A stretch of DNA of 64,000 bases from DP-36 sp036004365 (GTDB taxonomy: Bacteria > Desulfobacterota > Binatia > UBA9968), in assembly GCA_036004365.1 (NCBI GenBank), contig DASYRN010000224.1:45530-109529 (forward strand), in the 5' to 3' direction. A program made the position numbers and the translations under genes. Of the stretch, positions 1 to 8,119 are shown in pieces. The notes under the pieces were generated by a model that was not told where the DNA came from, ran no database searches, and saw nothing but the letters and a program-made list of their open reading frames with translations. The stretch's first letter is position 1; each line of letters begins with the position of its first letter.

Positions 1-130
1 CGTAGACGTCGCGGTAGGTAAACTTCTGATCCTGGTAATAGATAGCGACGTGCTCGTCCCGACCTTGAGCGATGTTCTCGTCCACGAACGTCGTCGCAGC
101 GTTGTAAATGTCAGGAAGGTCGAGTTTCAT
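1..130 (-). CDS. Acyl-CoA ligase, benzoate-CoA ligase type (N-terminal fragment)
   Basis: The first 43 residues of a protein cut off by the window edge; the ATG is the complement of 128-130 and the frame stays open to base 1. It begins MKLDLPDIYNAATTFVDENI and continues with a VAI-x-Y-x-x-Q-x-x-x-TYRDVY pattern. This matches the start of benzoate- and 4-hydroxybenzoate-CoA ligases (AMP-forming ANL family), where YNAA and a FTY-x-x-V strand precede the adenylation domain. These enzymes activate aromatic or other carboxylic acids with ATP and CoA. It lies 54 bp downstream of the aldehyde dehydrogenase on the same strand, so an aldehyde to acid to acyl-CoA route is plausible. The substrate cannot be told from this fragment. 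Confidence 0.6.
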   Translation of the reverse strand, partial: MKLDLPDIYNAATTFVDENIAQGRDEHVAIYYQDQKFTYRDVY

Positions 131-184
131 GACACCCGGAAAAGCGGCATCCTCAATCCTCTATCTTCTATCATCTCTGTCCCG

Positions 185-1657
185 TCACTCTCCAGCGCTC
201 GCCTCCGACTGAGTCTCGGTGGCGATGACCACGGACTTTGACTCCGTATAGTGCTCGATCGCCTCCTCGCCGTGCTCCTTGCCGAGGCCGCTCTGCTTGA
301 CCCCGCCGAAAGGCAACTCGTCATAGATGATCTGCGCCGAGTTGACCCAAGTGTAGCCGGATTCGATGTGCTCGGCAGCGAACATGGCTTTATTGATGTC
401 TCGCGTCCAGACGGAGGAGCCCAGACCGAAGATCGAGTTGTTCGCCTGCTCGATGCCTTCATCCAGGTTCTTAACTTTAACGATGGGGAGAGCCGGTCCA
501 AAGACCTCCTCCTTAAGCATCCTCGATTCGGGATCCACGTTGGTCACGAGAGTCGGTAGAAGATAGAAACCCTTATCGTAGTCGCCGCCTCTGAGCCGCT
601 CGGCGCCGTGGAGGACCTTTGCCCCGCGCTGCACCGCATCCTCAACCTGTTCTTCGACCTCTTTGCGCTGCTCAGCTGTGTGCAGGGGGCCCATGATAGT
701 GTCCGGTTTGAGTCCGTTTCCAATTCTCAACTTCTTGGCCTTCTCTACAAGCTTTTCGATGAATACATCGGCGATCTTCTCGACCAGATAGAGTCTCTTA
801 ACGGCCAAACAGGCCTGTCCACAATTAAAGAATCGCCCTACGGAGGCGGCGCTGACCGCCCGGTCCAGATCCGCGTCGTCGCAGACGATCATGGGATCGC
901 TGCCGCCCAACTCCAGGGTCACATGTTTGAAATCCTTTGCAGCGGACTGCATCACGCGCCTGCCCGTGTCGGTTGCTCCGGTAAAGCCGATCTTCCGCAC
1001 CGCGGGGTTTACGAGCAGCTCTTCGCCGACCACGCTTCCCGGTCCGGTGACGACATTGATGACTCCTTTGGGTCCCCCTCCGGCTTGGATCGCTTTGTCG
1101 ATTAGCTCGCAGCAACGAACGTCGGTGAGAGGTGTCGTGCCGGCCGGTTTGACCACGATCGTGTTCCCGGCCAGAAGGGCGGGCCCAAGCTTGTTGCCCA
1201 TGAGCGAGACCGGGAAGTTCCACGGCACGATCGCACCGCAGACTCCGATGGGTTTCCGCAAGACGAGGCCATGGCGGCCGTTGTCGAGAAGCACCGCGGC
1301 CGTGCGCAGGCTTTTCGCCATCCCGCCGTAATGATCCAAGGTGTGGACGAAGCGTCGGATTTCCAGTATCGATTCGCGAATCGGTTTTCCCTGTTCCTTC
1401 GTGAGCAGAGTCGCCAGCTCTTTTTCTTGCTCCAGAATGAGCCGTCCGGCCGCGAGAAGAATCGCTCCCCGTTTTGACGGCGCCATCTGAGACCATTTTT
1501 TCAACGCTCCAGCGGCTACGTCTATCGCCTGACGGATATCCTTGACGGTTCCCTTTGGGACGGTGTCGACGATTTCTCCGGTGGCTGGGTTTCGAACTTC
1601 GGTCGCTTGTTTGCTCTCCGAGTCCTGATATTCACCAGCTATGAAGAGTTTTGCCAT
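185..1657 (-). CDS. NAD(P)-dependent aldehyde dehydrogenase
   Basis: A 490-residue aldehyde dehydrogenase of the ALDH superfamily, oxidising an aldehyde to the acid in the cytoplasm. Visible landmarks are the PWNFP cofactor-side motif (about residue 155), the general-base glutamate in LELGGSDP (about 258), the nucleophile cysteine in FNCGQAC (about 292), and KEEVFGP and PFGG-x-KQSGLG near the C-terminus. The start is placed at the ATG at 1657 (MAKLFIAGEY), because GGAGG lies 7 bases before it; the longer reading frame to 1693 has no such site. The closest family impression is succinate-semialdehyde or lactaldehyde dehydrogenase, but the substrate is not determined. A TTGACA (complement of 1711-1716) lies upstream as a possible -35 box. 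It probably forms an operon with the acyl-CoA ligase downstream. Confidence 0.9.
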   Translation of the reverse strand: MAKLFIAGEYQDSESKQATEVRNPATGEIVDTVPKGTVKDIRQAIDVAAGALKKWSQMAPSKRGAILLAAGRLILEQEKELATLLTKEQGKPIRESILEIRRFVHTLDHYGGMAKSLRTAAVLLDNGRHGLVLRKPIGVCGAIVPWNFPVSLMGNKLGPALLAGNTIVVKPAGTTPLTDVRCCELIDKAIQAGGGPKGVINVVTGPGSVVGEELLVNPAVRKIGFTGATDTGRRVMQSAAKDFKHVTLELGGSDPMIVCDDADLDRAVSAASVGRFFNCGQACLAVKRLYLVEKIADVFIEKLVEKAKKLRIGNGLKPDTIMGPLHTAEQRKEVEEQVEDAVQRGAKVLHGAERLRGGDYDKGFYLLPTLVTNVDPESRMLKEEVFGPALPIVKVKNLDEGIEQANNSIFGLGSSVWTRDINKAMFAAEHIESGYTWVNSAQIIYDELPFGGVKQSGLGKEHGEEAIEHYTESKSVVIATETQSEASAGE

Positions 1658-1834
1658 TTCATTCCTCCATCTGAAACTAAACCTAAAAAACAATCATTTT
1701 AGGCCCTTATTGTCAAGAATTCGGCCTGGTACTTTCCAACCAAGCCTTGATCCGTTATGGGTGAAGTTGGGACATGGCTTTCGGCAAAGTTCGGTTAAAG
1801 GTTTTCGATAGTGTAGCCCGGAAGAAGGAGCAGC

Positions 1835-2593
1835 GTGGCTGGGAAGATTTTCATTGGTACTAGCGGCTGGAATTATCCTCACTGGGGTAACGATCGCTTT
1901 TATCCCCGCTCTCTCCCTCAAAAAGAGTGGCTTGCTTTTTATGCCCGTCACTTTGGTACCGTAGAAATTAACAATACTTTTTATCGACTGCCGGCTCCGG
2001 AAACCTTTATCCGTTGGTCAAAAATGGTGCCCGCCAAGTTTGTTTTTGCCGTAAAAGCAAGCCGATTCATCACCCATATCAAGAGGCTGAAGGAGCCCGA
2101 ACAAAGCGTCAAGCTCTTTCTTTCGCGTTTATCCCGGTTACGAAACAAACAGGGTCCTATCCTTTTCCAGTTACCACCTAGAATGAAGGTCGATGTGGGT
2201 CGTTTCAAGGGCCTGATCCGCTATCTCAAGCGGCGAAGAAATCTTAAGGTCGCATTCGAATTTCGTCACGAGAGCTGGCTTACAGAAGAAGTCTACGACC
2301 TCATGCAAGGCACTGGTTGGACGATCTGTCTGGCAGATGGGCAAGATTTCAGCCAGAAAATTCCTCTGATCAGTTCCTTCTTCTATATCCGCCGGCATGG
2401 CACTACCGCCCGTTACGCCTCCTGTTATAGCGATGAACAGCTGGCTGAGGATGCCAAGTTTGCCACAAAGTTAGCCCGACAGGGAAAACATGTTTACATC
2501 TACTTCAACAATGATGCCGAGGGCTATGCAGTAAAGAACGCCCAGACGCTCATCGGGATGGTTCAACCCAAGTATCTGTTCATGCGGCCTTAG
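1835..2593 (+). CDS. DUF72 / YecE family protein
   Basis: A 252-residue protein of the DUF72 (YecE) family, a TIM-barrel-like fold of unknown function. Diagnostic segments are the N-terminal IGTSGW-x-Y-x-HW, the FGTVEIN-x-TFYRLP stretch, FAVKASRFITH, LFQLPP, AFEFRHESW, and the C-terminal YIYFNND. The start codon is GTG with GAAGAAGGAG ending 4 bases upstream. It is divergent from the aldehyde dehydrogenase across a 177-bp spacer and looks monocistronic. No enzymatic role has been established for the family to my knowledge, and nothing here suggests one. Confidence 0.85.
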   Translation: MAGKIFIGTSGWNYPHWGNDRFYPRSLPQKEWLAFYARHFGTVEINNTFYRLPAPETFIRWSKMVPAKFVFAVKASRFITHIKRLKEPEQSVKLFLSRLSRLRNKQGPILFQLPPRMKVDVGRFKGLIRYLKRRRNLKVAFEFRHESWLTEEVYDLMQGTGWTICLADGQDFSQKIPLISSFFYIRRHGTTARYASCYSDEQLAEDAKFATKLARQGKHVYIYFNNDAEGYAVKNAQTLIGMVQPKYLFMRP

Positions 2594-2648
2594 ACTTTTT
2601 CGTGTTTTTGACTGGGCTTTAGGCGTTTAGGTGTGTTCTTCACTCTCA

Positions 2649-3170
2649 TTACGAAAAAAGCTCTTGGGTGAAAAATAGCTGCAGCCAGGTTATGGGAGTC
2701 GAGTCGCGGAAACAGCGAAAGCCTTTAACCTCGTTTTTCCAAGCGGGGAGATAGCGGTGTGAGCAATCGCAAGAGTCACTCGGGCCGCATAAGGCTTTAA
2801 AGGTCTCATGTCCCATGACAACATCCGTGGAGGTCCACTCCCAGATGTCGCCCTGCTTTTTAATTTTCCCTACCTGGCATAGAGCCATCCACTCATCGGC
2901 TGTGGGCAAGCGTTTTCGTCCCCATCGGCAATAGGATGTTGCATCATGCCAGTTCACTAGAACTACGGGCTTGTTTTCCATATCGGGCGGATAGCGTCCG
3001 TTGATCCAGTACTCCGGTGGGGAGTGGCCCGTGGCCTGAAGGAACTGAAGATACTCGAGATTAGTCACCTCGTGGGAGTCTGGCGCAGCTACTGCAAGAA
3101 ACTGAAGCGGCAGGACAAGAGCGACAAGGCAGATTAGATCGCGTTGGCGTTTGTACCGTCGTTCATTCAA
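2649..3170 (-). CDS. Small exported SUMF1/FGE-sulfatase-domain protein
   Basis: A 173-residue protein with a hydrophobic N-terminal segment (about residues 10-28, LICLVALVLPLQFLAVAA) that looks like a signal peptide or anchor. A compact formylglycine-generating-enzyme-like domain follows. Recognisable pieces are EVTNLEYLQFL, PVVLVNWHDATSYCRW, KRLPTADEWM, the E-W-T-S strand and the terminal GFRCFRDS. True sulfatase-modifying enzymes are about 280 residues or more and carry a catalytic cysteine pair; this is shortened in the middle and is more likely a structural or binding member of the C-lectin/SUMF1 fold. It ends after a short tail beyond GFRC. It is transcribed divergently from nothing obvious and lies 19 bp from the amidohydrolase on the same strand. 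Confidence 0.65.
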   Translation of the reverse strand: MNERRYKRQRDLICLVALVLPLQFLAVAAPDSHEVTNLEYLQFLQATGHSPPEYWINGRYPPDMENKPVVLVNWHDATSYCRWGRKRLPTADEWMALCQVGKIKKQGDIWEWTSTDVVMGHETFKALCGPSDSCDCSHRYLPAWKNEVKGFRCFRDSTPITWLQLFFTQELFS

Positions 3171-3189
3171 CGTGAGCTCGAGGTGTCCA

Positions 3190-4176
3190 TCAGAGTTTTA
3201 AAATTCTCATCGCATTCTTCCCCAGAATCTGGGCTCTCTCTTCCTCGCTGACGGAGGCGAGCGCCATGATCCTGGGAACCGGTGCTGTCTCTCCCATGGC
3301 CATTGGATAGTCGGTTCCGATCACTACCCTGTCAGCGCCCACCACTTGAACCAGGTATTGCAGCGCCACGACAGAGTGGACGATGGAGTCGAAGTAGATC
3401 CGCTTGAGATACTCTGAAGGCTTTCTGGGGATACGGTCTTTTAGGTCGCCTCTTTGAGTATAAGCATGGTCCAACCGCCAAATGTTGTAGGTCAGAAATC
3501 CACCCCCGTGAGCAAGACAGAAGCGAAGATTCCGATACTTCTCAAATAGACCCCTTAGGATCATCCGTTCGATCATCAAGGTGGTCCGATAAGGGAACGC
3601 CACTACATTGCCTAAGAATCCCATCATAGAATCGTTTCTCTCAAGGCCCCCGCCTTCAGTCGGGTGGACAAACAGGAGAAGGTCGAGTTGCTGTACGGCA
3701 TCATAGAAAGGCTCAAACTCGGGGTCATCGAGAGGTTTTCCCTCAACGCTCGTACCGATCTCCAGCCCGCGTAAGCCCAGGTTCTTCGCTCCTTGAGCAA
3801 CCGAGATAGCTTCGGAGACGTCCTGCAGAGGGACAGTACCAAAACCCACGAACCTATCCGGATGCGCTCTGACTACTTCACCGATAGCTTCGTTTTGTAA
3901 TCGAGAGAAATAGCTTGCAGCATCCAGGCGCTCCTCATAGAAAAGTAAAATGGGGGACGGAGAAATGGCTTGCATATCTATGCTCATGCGATCCAGCTCT
4001 CTAATTCGAGCCTGAGCATTGTGGGCGCCTTCTCCTAGGCTTCCACGCGTGCCTCCCCTTGATGCGACCGTATAACGCTCGTTTTCTAAAATCACTTTCG
4101 GAGCGCTTTCGCGGTATTTTTCCGCTTTTTGAAAGGCATCCAGGGGGAAGAAGTGAGAGTGCATGTCAATGTTCAT
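3190..4176 (-). CDS. Amidohydrolase, ACMSD / gamma-resorcylate decarboxylase type
   Basis: A 328-residue metal-dependent hydrolase or decarboxylase of the amidohydrolase-2 (ACMSD) family. Metal ligands are visible as the N-terminal D-M-H-S-H (HxH, about residues 5-7), the histidine in VHPTEGG, the histidine in LAHGGGF and the aspartate in IGTDYPM near the C-terminus. Family members are non-oxidative decarboxylases or C-C hydrolases of aromatic ring-cleavage and resorcylate-type compounds. The ATG at 4176 (MNIDMHSHFFP) is preferred over an upstream one at 4278, because homologues start directly at the HxH strand. The Shine-Dalgarno sequence is weak. The true substrate is unknown. Confidence 0.8.
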   Translation of the reverse strand: MNIDMHSHFFPLDAFQKAEKYRESAPKVILENERYTVASRGGTRGSLGEGAHNAQARIRELDRMSIDMQAISPSPILLFYEERLDAASYFSRLQNEAIGEVVRAHPDRFVGFGTVPLQDVSEAISVAQGAKNLGLRGLEIGTSVEGKPLDDPEFEPFYDAVQQLDLLLFVHPTEGGGLERNDSMMGFLGNVVAFPYRTTLMIERMILRGLFEKYRNLRFCLAHGGGFLTYNIWRLDHAYTQRGDLKDRIPRKPSEYLKRIYFDSIVHSVVALQYLVQVVGADRVVIGTDYPMAMGETAPVPRIMALASVSEEERAQILGKNAMRILKL

Positions 4177-4310
4177 GCTTATGGCCTTTTTCGCCTTCGC
4201 ACGATGCCGTATTGGGTTTCGTGGATTCTCGTCCTTATAGCCCAATGGATAAAAATCGCAAGGTGGTTCTTTTGACAACAGTTCTGCTCGATGTTATAGG
4301 AGAAATTTGT

Positions 4311-4340
4311 CTATTAGGGGTCTAGCTATTAGGGGTCTAG
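4311..4340 (+). repeat. Perfect tandem 15-bp repeat in the bactofilin leader
   Basis: CTATTAGGGGTCTAG occurs twice back to back (4311-4325 and 4326-4340), and the second copy abuts the ATG of the bactofilin gene. Each copy carries AGGGG, so the duplication also duplicates the only ribosome-binding-like sequence. CTAG tetramers lie at both junctions. Confidence 0.85.
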
Positions 4341-4886
4341 ATGGTCTGGTTTGATCGCACTCCTGGAGGGAAAAAAGAAGCTCCGGATCCTTGGCCGGTG
4401 GAGAAACAACCGGATCCGGACTTGAGTTCCGTTGGGCCGCCAGAGGAGCTTCCGCAGGAAGCCACGGTGGGCGAAGAAATCGTTGCCCACCTTTACAAAG
4501 GAAGCAGGGTGACGGGTCAACTCACTTTTCACGGGTCAGCCAGGATTGACGGAGCCGTGGAGGGTGAGGTCTTCTGTCACGGCATTCTCACGGTTGGGCA
4601 GGAGGCTGAGGTTAGGGCGAAGATTTCCGCCGATATCGTTGTCATTCGGGGTCGAGTTGAGGGAGATGTTGCGGCAAAAGAGAGGGTGGAATTGGAAACT
4701 CCCGCCTATCTCTTTGGCAATATCGCAGCCCCCCGACTCATCGTAGCGGAGGGCGTGGTGTTCGAGGGTTATTGCTCGATGAGCGGAGCTAAGGAAAAGA
4801 TTGGGCTTTCCAAGCCCAGCAGATCGAGCAGTGAGAAGGTCCTGGAGAGGGGATCCTCGAAGCTTGCCGTCGATTTGGAGAAGTAA
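4341..4886 (+). CDS. Bactofilin (polymer-forming cytoskeletal protein)
   Basis: A 181-residue bactofilin (DUF583). The flanks are charged and low in complexity (residues 1-45 and 145-181) and enclose a right-handed beta-helix core of about 100 residues. The core is built from repeated short strands with glycine and valine turns (GSRVTGQLTFHG, GAVEGEVFCHG, VVIRGRVEGDV, YLFGNIAAPR). Bactofilins polymerise without nucleotide into filaments or scaffolds at the inner membrane and take part in cell shape, stalk formation or, in myxobacteria, ParABS positioning. The gene lies 130 bp upstream of the ATP synthase b genes on the same strand. The start directly follows the tandem 15-bp repeat. Confidence 0.88.
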   Translation: MVWFDRTPGGKKEAPDPWPVEKQPDPDLSSVGPPEELPQEATVGEEIVAHLYKGSRVTGQLTFHGSARIDGAVEGEVFCHGILTVGQEAEVRAKISADIVVIRGRVEGDVAAKERVELETPAYLFGNIAAPRLIVAEGVVFEGYCSMSGAKEKIGLSKPSRSSSEKVLERGSSKLAVDLEK

Positions 4887-5016
4887 ACTCCGGTTCGCCA
4901 CTCGTCTCAACCTTAAAGTCTAGATTCAATCTCGGAATCCTTGTGGAAAGGCTCAAGTCCTTTGAGCCTGGCGTTGTCACACACGGGCGAAGCAAGATAC
5001 TAGAGACGGAATATTC

Positions 5017-5445
5017 ATGATTAGTTTAGATTACAGCGTCATCCTGCAGATCCTTTTTTTTCTTCTCTTTTGGTTTCTCATGGATAGGATTATCTTTAAG
5101 CCCTTTCTTGGACTCTTGGATGAAAGGGAGAGGAGAACCGAGGGAGCCAAAGCGGAGACGGCTGCTCTTATCGAAGAGGCTGAGCGCTTGCGGGCTGAGT
5201 ACGAAAGCGGCATGGCGAAGGCTCAAGAGGAGGCGGAGGCCGTAAAAGAGGCGATACTCGTTGACGCCCGCCGCTCGCGCGAGCAGCTTCTGACCCAGGC
5301 AAGAGAGGAGGCCGGAAAGATGATAGAGAGGAGCCGGAGCGAGATCCGAATAGAGTTACAAAAAGCGCGGGAGCTTGTACGGCGAGAAGCAGAGGCGATC
5401 GCCCGTCAGATGACAGAAAAAATTCTGGGCAGGAGACTTGGGTGA
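5017..5445 (+). CDS. atpF: ATP synthase F0 subunit b' (first b-type subunit)
   Basis: A 142-residue peripheral-stalk subunit. There is one N-terminal membrane helix (about residues 8-24, VILQILFFLLFWFLMDRI), then the conserved F-K-P-F-L-x-L-L-D-E-R segment, then a long charged coiled coil rich in EEA and RE pairs to the C-terminus. With the second b gene it would form a b/b' heterodimeric stator connecting F0 subunit a to F1 delta. The initiator ATG has only a weak GGA upstream. The stop codon overlaps the GTG start of the next gene (GTGA). Symbols atpX or atpF' are also used for the first copy. Confidence 0.85.
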   Translation: MISLDYSVILQILFFLLFWFLMDRIIFKPFLGLLDERERRTEGAKAETAALIEEAERLRAEYESGMAKAQEEAEAVKEAILVDARRSREQLLTQAREEAGKMIERSRSEIRIELQKARELVRREAEAIARQMTEKILGRRLG

Positions 5446-5993
5446 GGCTTTTCACCTTTCTCTTTATGGCTCCGCTCTGGGCTGCCCCCTCCGCCGAAAT
5501 TGAAGGACACGGAGCGTCCATCACTCAGCTTATTTTTCCGTTAATCAACTTTCTCATTTTTCTCTATCTGGTCAACCGCTTTCTGCTGCCACAGGCCAAG
5601 GATTATTTCCGTTCGCGACGAGAAGAGATCGCAAGCGCAGTCAGGGGTGCGGGCGAGGAAAAACGGAAAGCGGAAGAGAAAGTCCACGACCTCCGCGAAC
5701 GGCTTGCTCGGTTGGCTGCCGATGCGAAACGGCTTCGCGAGGAGCTGCGGACAGAGGGAGAGAGAGAAAAAGTTAGGATGCTGGCCGAAGCGGGGGATCT
5801 GGCAAAAAAAATCAAAGCCGATGCGGCTTTCCTTGCTGAGCAAGAAATTAAAATTGCGCGACAACAGATTCGCAGCGAGATCGCCCGCCTCTCTCAAGAG
5901 GCTGCCCAAAAAGCGCTTCAACGCCATCTCACTCCGGCCGATCAAAAGCGGCTTCTGGAAGACTTTTTGACCGAGCTGAGAGAGGCGAAATGA
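5442..5993 (+). CDS. atpF: ATP synthase F0 subunit b (second b-type subunit)
   Basis: A 183-residue b subunit starting at GTG, four bases inside the preceding gene. Residues 1-16 (MRLFTFLFMAPLWAAP) look like a cleavable signal sequence; then a membrane segment of about residues 27-47 (ITQLIFPLINFLIFLYLVNRF) and a long coiled coil follow. The signal-like extension before the anchor distinguishes it from the first b gene and is seen in b subunits of deltaproteobacterial type. It ends in an ATGA overlap with atpH, so translational coupling through b'-b-delta is likely. Confidence 0.87.
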   Translation: MRLFTFLFMAPLWAAPSAEIEGHGASITQLIFPLINFLIFLYLVNRFLLPQAKDYFRSRREEIASAVRGAGEEKRKAEEKVHDLRERLARLAADAKRLREELRTEGEREKVRMLAEAGDLAKKIKADAAFLAEQEIKIARQQIRSEIARLSQEAAQKALQRHLTPADQKRLLEDFLTELREAK

Positions 5994-6532
5994 TCGAGGG
6001 AAAATTAAGCCGTAGATACGCCGTTGCGCTTTTTCAGTTGGCCAGTGAGTCAGCAAAGGATGAAGAGGTCGGGCAGGAGTTGGAACGTTTCTGTTCTGTT
6101 TATAGCGTCCCCCCTCTCTCGGCTGTCCTCACGAATCCAGCTTTCAGCGTTCAGAGTCGCAAGAGAGTTGCCGTCCAAATCGCAGAGGAGTTGAAGCTTT
6201 CCTCTTTGGTCATTCGTTTTTTGTCTCTGCTCGTCGATCGAGATCGCCTGAGCCACCTCCAATCTATTCTCCTGTATTACCGTCGCCTCCAAGATGAGGC
6301 GCGCGGCAGGGTTCAGGCAGGAGTGACATCCGCCAGTCCATTGGAGGCTGAGGGACTTGAGAAGGTACGCTCCGCGCTGAAAGGTCTCTCCGGCAAAGAG
6401 GTGGTGCTCAAAGAAAAGACCGACGAAGGACTCCTTGGCGGTGTCATGGTAGAGATGGAAGGCAAGGTTTACGACGGTAGCGTTCGCACTCAGCTTGAGA
6501 AGATGAGAAAACAAATCGAACAAGGATATTAG
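5990..6532 (+). CDS. atpH: ATP synthase F1 subunit delta
   Basis: A 180-residue OSCP/delta subunit, the cap joining the stator b dimer to the alpha3beta3 head. It has the RRYAVALFQLA N-terminal helix, a six-helix domain to about residue 105, and the C-terminal SA-L-K-G-L-S-G-K-E-V, TDEGLLGGV and YDGSVRTQLEKM motifs. Length is typical. Its ATG overlaps the stop of the preceding b gene, and atpA follows 12 bp after it. Confidence 0.93.
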   Translation: MIEGKLSRRYAVALFQLASESAKDEEVGQELERFCSVYSVPPLSAVLTNPAFSVQSRKRVAVQIAEELKLSSLVIRFLSLLVDRDRLSHLQSILLYYRRLQDEARGRVQAGVTSASPLEAEGLEKVRSALKGLSGKEVVLKEKTDEGLLGGVMVEMEGKVYDGSVRTQLEKMRKQIEQGY

Positions 6533-6544
6533 CGGGAGGAGAAG

Positions 6545-8053
6545 ATGGAGATAGGCACCGCAGAGATCAGCCGGATTATCAAAGAGCAGATCCAAAACTA
6601 TGACAAAGCCATCGAGGTCCAAGAGATTGGAACCGTGTTGTCTACGGGTGACGGCATCGCCAGGATCTACGGCCTCGATAAAGTTGCCGCGGGAGAGCTG
6701 CTAGAATTCCCTCATGACATCTACGGCATAGCGCTCAACCTCGAGGAAGATAATGTGGGCGCGGCGATCTTCGGCGAGGCGCATCTGATCAAAGAGGGCG
6801 ACGCGGTTAAGCGAACCGGTCGGATCGCAGAGGTACCTGTCGGCAAAGCGCTTGTGGGCCGGGTGGTCGATGCGTTGGGGCAGCCGATCGATGGCCGTGG
6901 TCCTGTGGAGACCCAAGAGCGGAGGCGGATCGAGCTTAAAGCGCCGGGGATTGTGGCTCGCCAGCCGGTGAAGGAGCCGCTCCAGACGGGACTTAAAGCG
7001 ATCGATGCGCTGATCCCGATCGGCCGGGGGCAGCGTGAGCTAATTATCGGCGACCGACAGACCGGCAAGACGGCCTTGGCGATCGATACGATTATTAACC
7101 AAAAGAACGGTGATGTCACCTGCATCTACGTGGCGGTAGGGCAGAAGCGTTCAACCGTTGCACAGGTCGTCGATAAGTTCCGTCAATATGGCGCGATGGA
7201 TTACACCATCGTCGTTTCCGCCACGGCTTCGGAATCTGCTCCGCTTCAGTTCATCGCGGCCTACAGCGGCTGCACCATGGGAGAATATATCCGGGACAAC
7301 GGCGGCCACGCACTGATCATCTACGACGACCTGTCTAAACATGCGGTTGCTTATCGTCAACTTTCGCTTCTCCTGCGTCGCCCTCCAGGACGAGAGGCTT
7401 ATCCGGGAGATGTCTTTTACCTCCACTCCCGCCTTTTGGAGCGAGCTGCTAAGTTGAGCAATGCCCGCGGCGGCGGCTCTCTGACGGCGCTACCGGTTAT
7501 TGAAACGCAGGCGGGTGACGTTTCCGCTTACATCCCGACGAACGTTATTTCCATCACCGACGGTCAGATCTTCTTGGAAAGCGATCTTTTTTACTCTGGC
7601 GTCAGGCCGGCCATCAACGTAGGCATTTCGGTCTCTCGGGTGGGTGGAAACGCCCAGATCAAGGCGATGAAGCAGGTTGCAGGAAGCCTGCGGCTAGACC
7701 TCGCTCAGTACCGTGAAATGGCGGCTTTCGCCCAGTTCGGCTCGGATCTCGATCCGACGACACAGAGACAGCTCAATCGCGGCAGTCGGATGGTGGAAAT
7801 TCTAAAACAGGGCCAGTACGAGCCTCTGCCCGTTGAAAGGCAAATTCTCATTATTTACGCCGGCACCAACGGCTTCGTCGATCACCTGCCGGTTTCTGCG
7901 CTCAAGAAATACGAACAGGGTCTCTACGCATTCGTGGAATCGAAGCACCCGGATCTGTTTCCAGAGATCTTGAAGAAGCGCGAGCTTACGGATGATCTCC
8001 GGACAAAGATGAACAAGATCCTGGAGGAGTTCAATGCGGTCTTCAAAGCATGA
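6545..8053 (+). CDS. atpA: ATP synthase F1 subunit alpha
   Basis: A 502-residue non-catalytic regulatory head subunit, standard length. The P-loop GDRQTGKTAL lies near residues 170-180; the family signature PAINVGISVSRVGG is present near residue 360, and the C-terminal helical domain is complete. A strong ribosome-binding site (GGGAGGAG) precedes the ATG by 4-5 bases, consistent with the need for three copies per complex. Confidence 0.97.
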   Translation: MEIGTAEISRIIKEQIQNYDKAIEVQEIGTVLSTGDGIARIYGLDKVAAGELLEFPHDIYGIALNLEEDNVGAAIFGEAHLIKEGDAVKRTGRIAEVPVGKALVGRVVDALGQPIDGRGPVETQERRRIELKAPGIVARQPVKEPLQTGLKAIDALIPIGRGQRELIIGDRQTGKTALAIDTIINQKNGDVTCIYVAVGQKRSTVAQVVDKFRQYGAMDYTIVVSATASESAPLQFIAAYSGCTMGEYIRDNGGHALIIYDDLSKHAVAYRQLSLLLRRPPGREAYPGDVFYLHSRLLERAAKLSNARGGGSLTALPVIETQAGDVSAYIPTNVISITDGQIFLESDLFYSGVRPAINVGISVSRVGGNAQIKAMKQVAGSLRLDLAQYREMAAFAQFGSDLDPTTQRQLNRGSRMVEILKQGQYEPLPVERQILIIYAGTNGFVDHLPVSALKKYEQGLYAFVESKHPDLFPEILKKRELTDDLRTKMNKILEEFNAVFKA

Positions 8054-8119
8054 GTCTCGAATTTCGGGTCTTGAGTTTCTAGTTAACTTGAAACCCGAAA
8101 CCACCAACTTGAAACTCTG
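8054..8119 (+). repeat. Self-complementary spacer before atpG
   Basis: A 66-bp spacer between atpA and atpG with TTTCGGGT (8062-8069) complementary to ACCCGAAA (8093-8100), and GAGTTTC (8073-8079) complementary to GAAACTC (8111-8117). It is made almost wholly of CGGGT / TTGAGTTT words. No Shine-Dalgarno sequence is visible before the atpG ATG. A related spacer lies before atpC, and another at 23920-23966. Confidence 0.65.

Noticed and set aside
1694..1951. 85-residue minus-strand frame upstream of the aldehyde dehydrogenase
   Set aside because: It overlaps the DUF72 start, has no motif and no ribosome-binding site.
2594..2648. Rho-independent terminator after the DUF72 gene
   Set aside because: T-rich sequence is present, but no GC-rich stem precedes it.
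2649..3170. Active formylglycine-generating enzyme
   Set aside because: Too short and without the catalytic cysteine pair; kept as a SUMF1-fold protein only.
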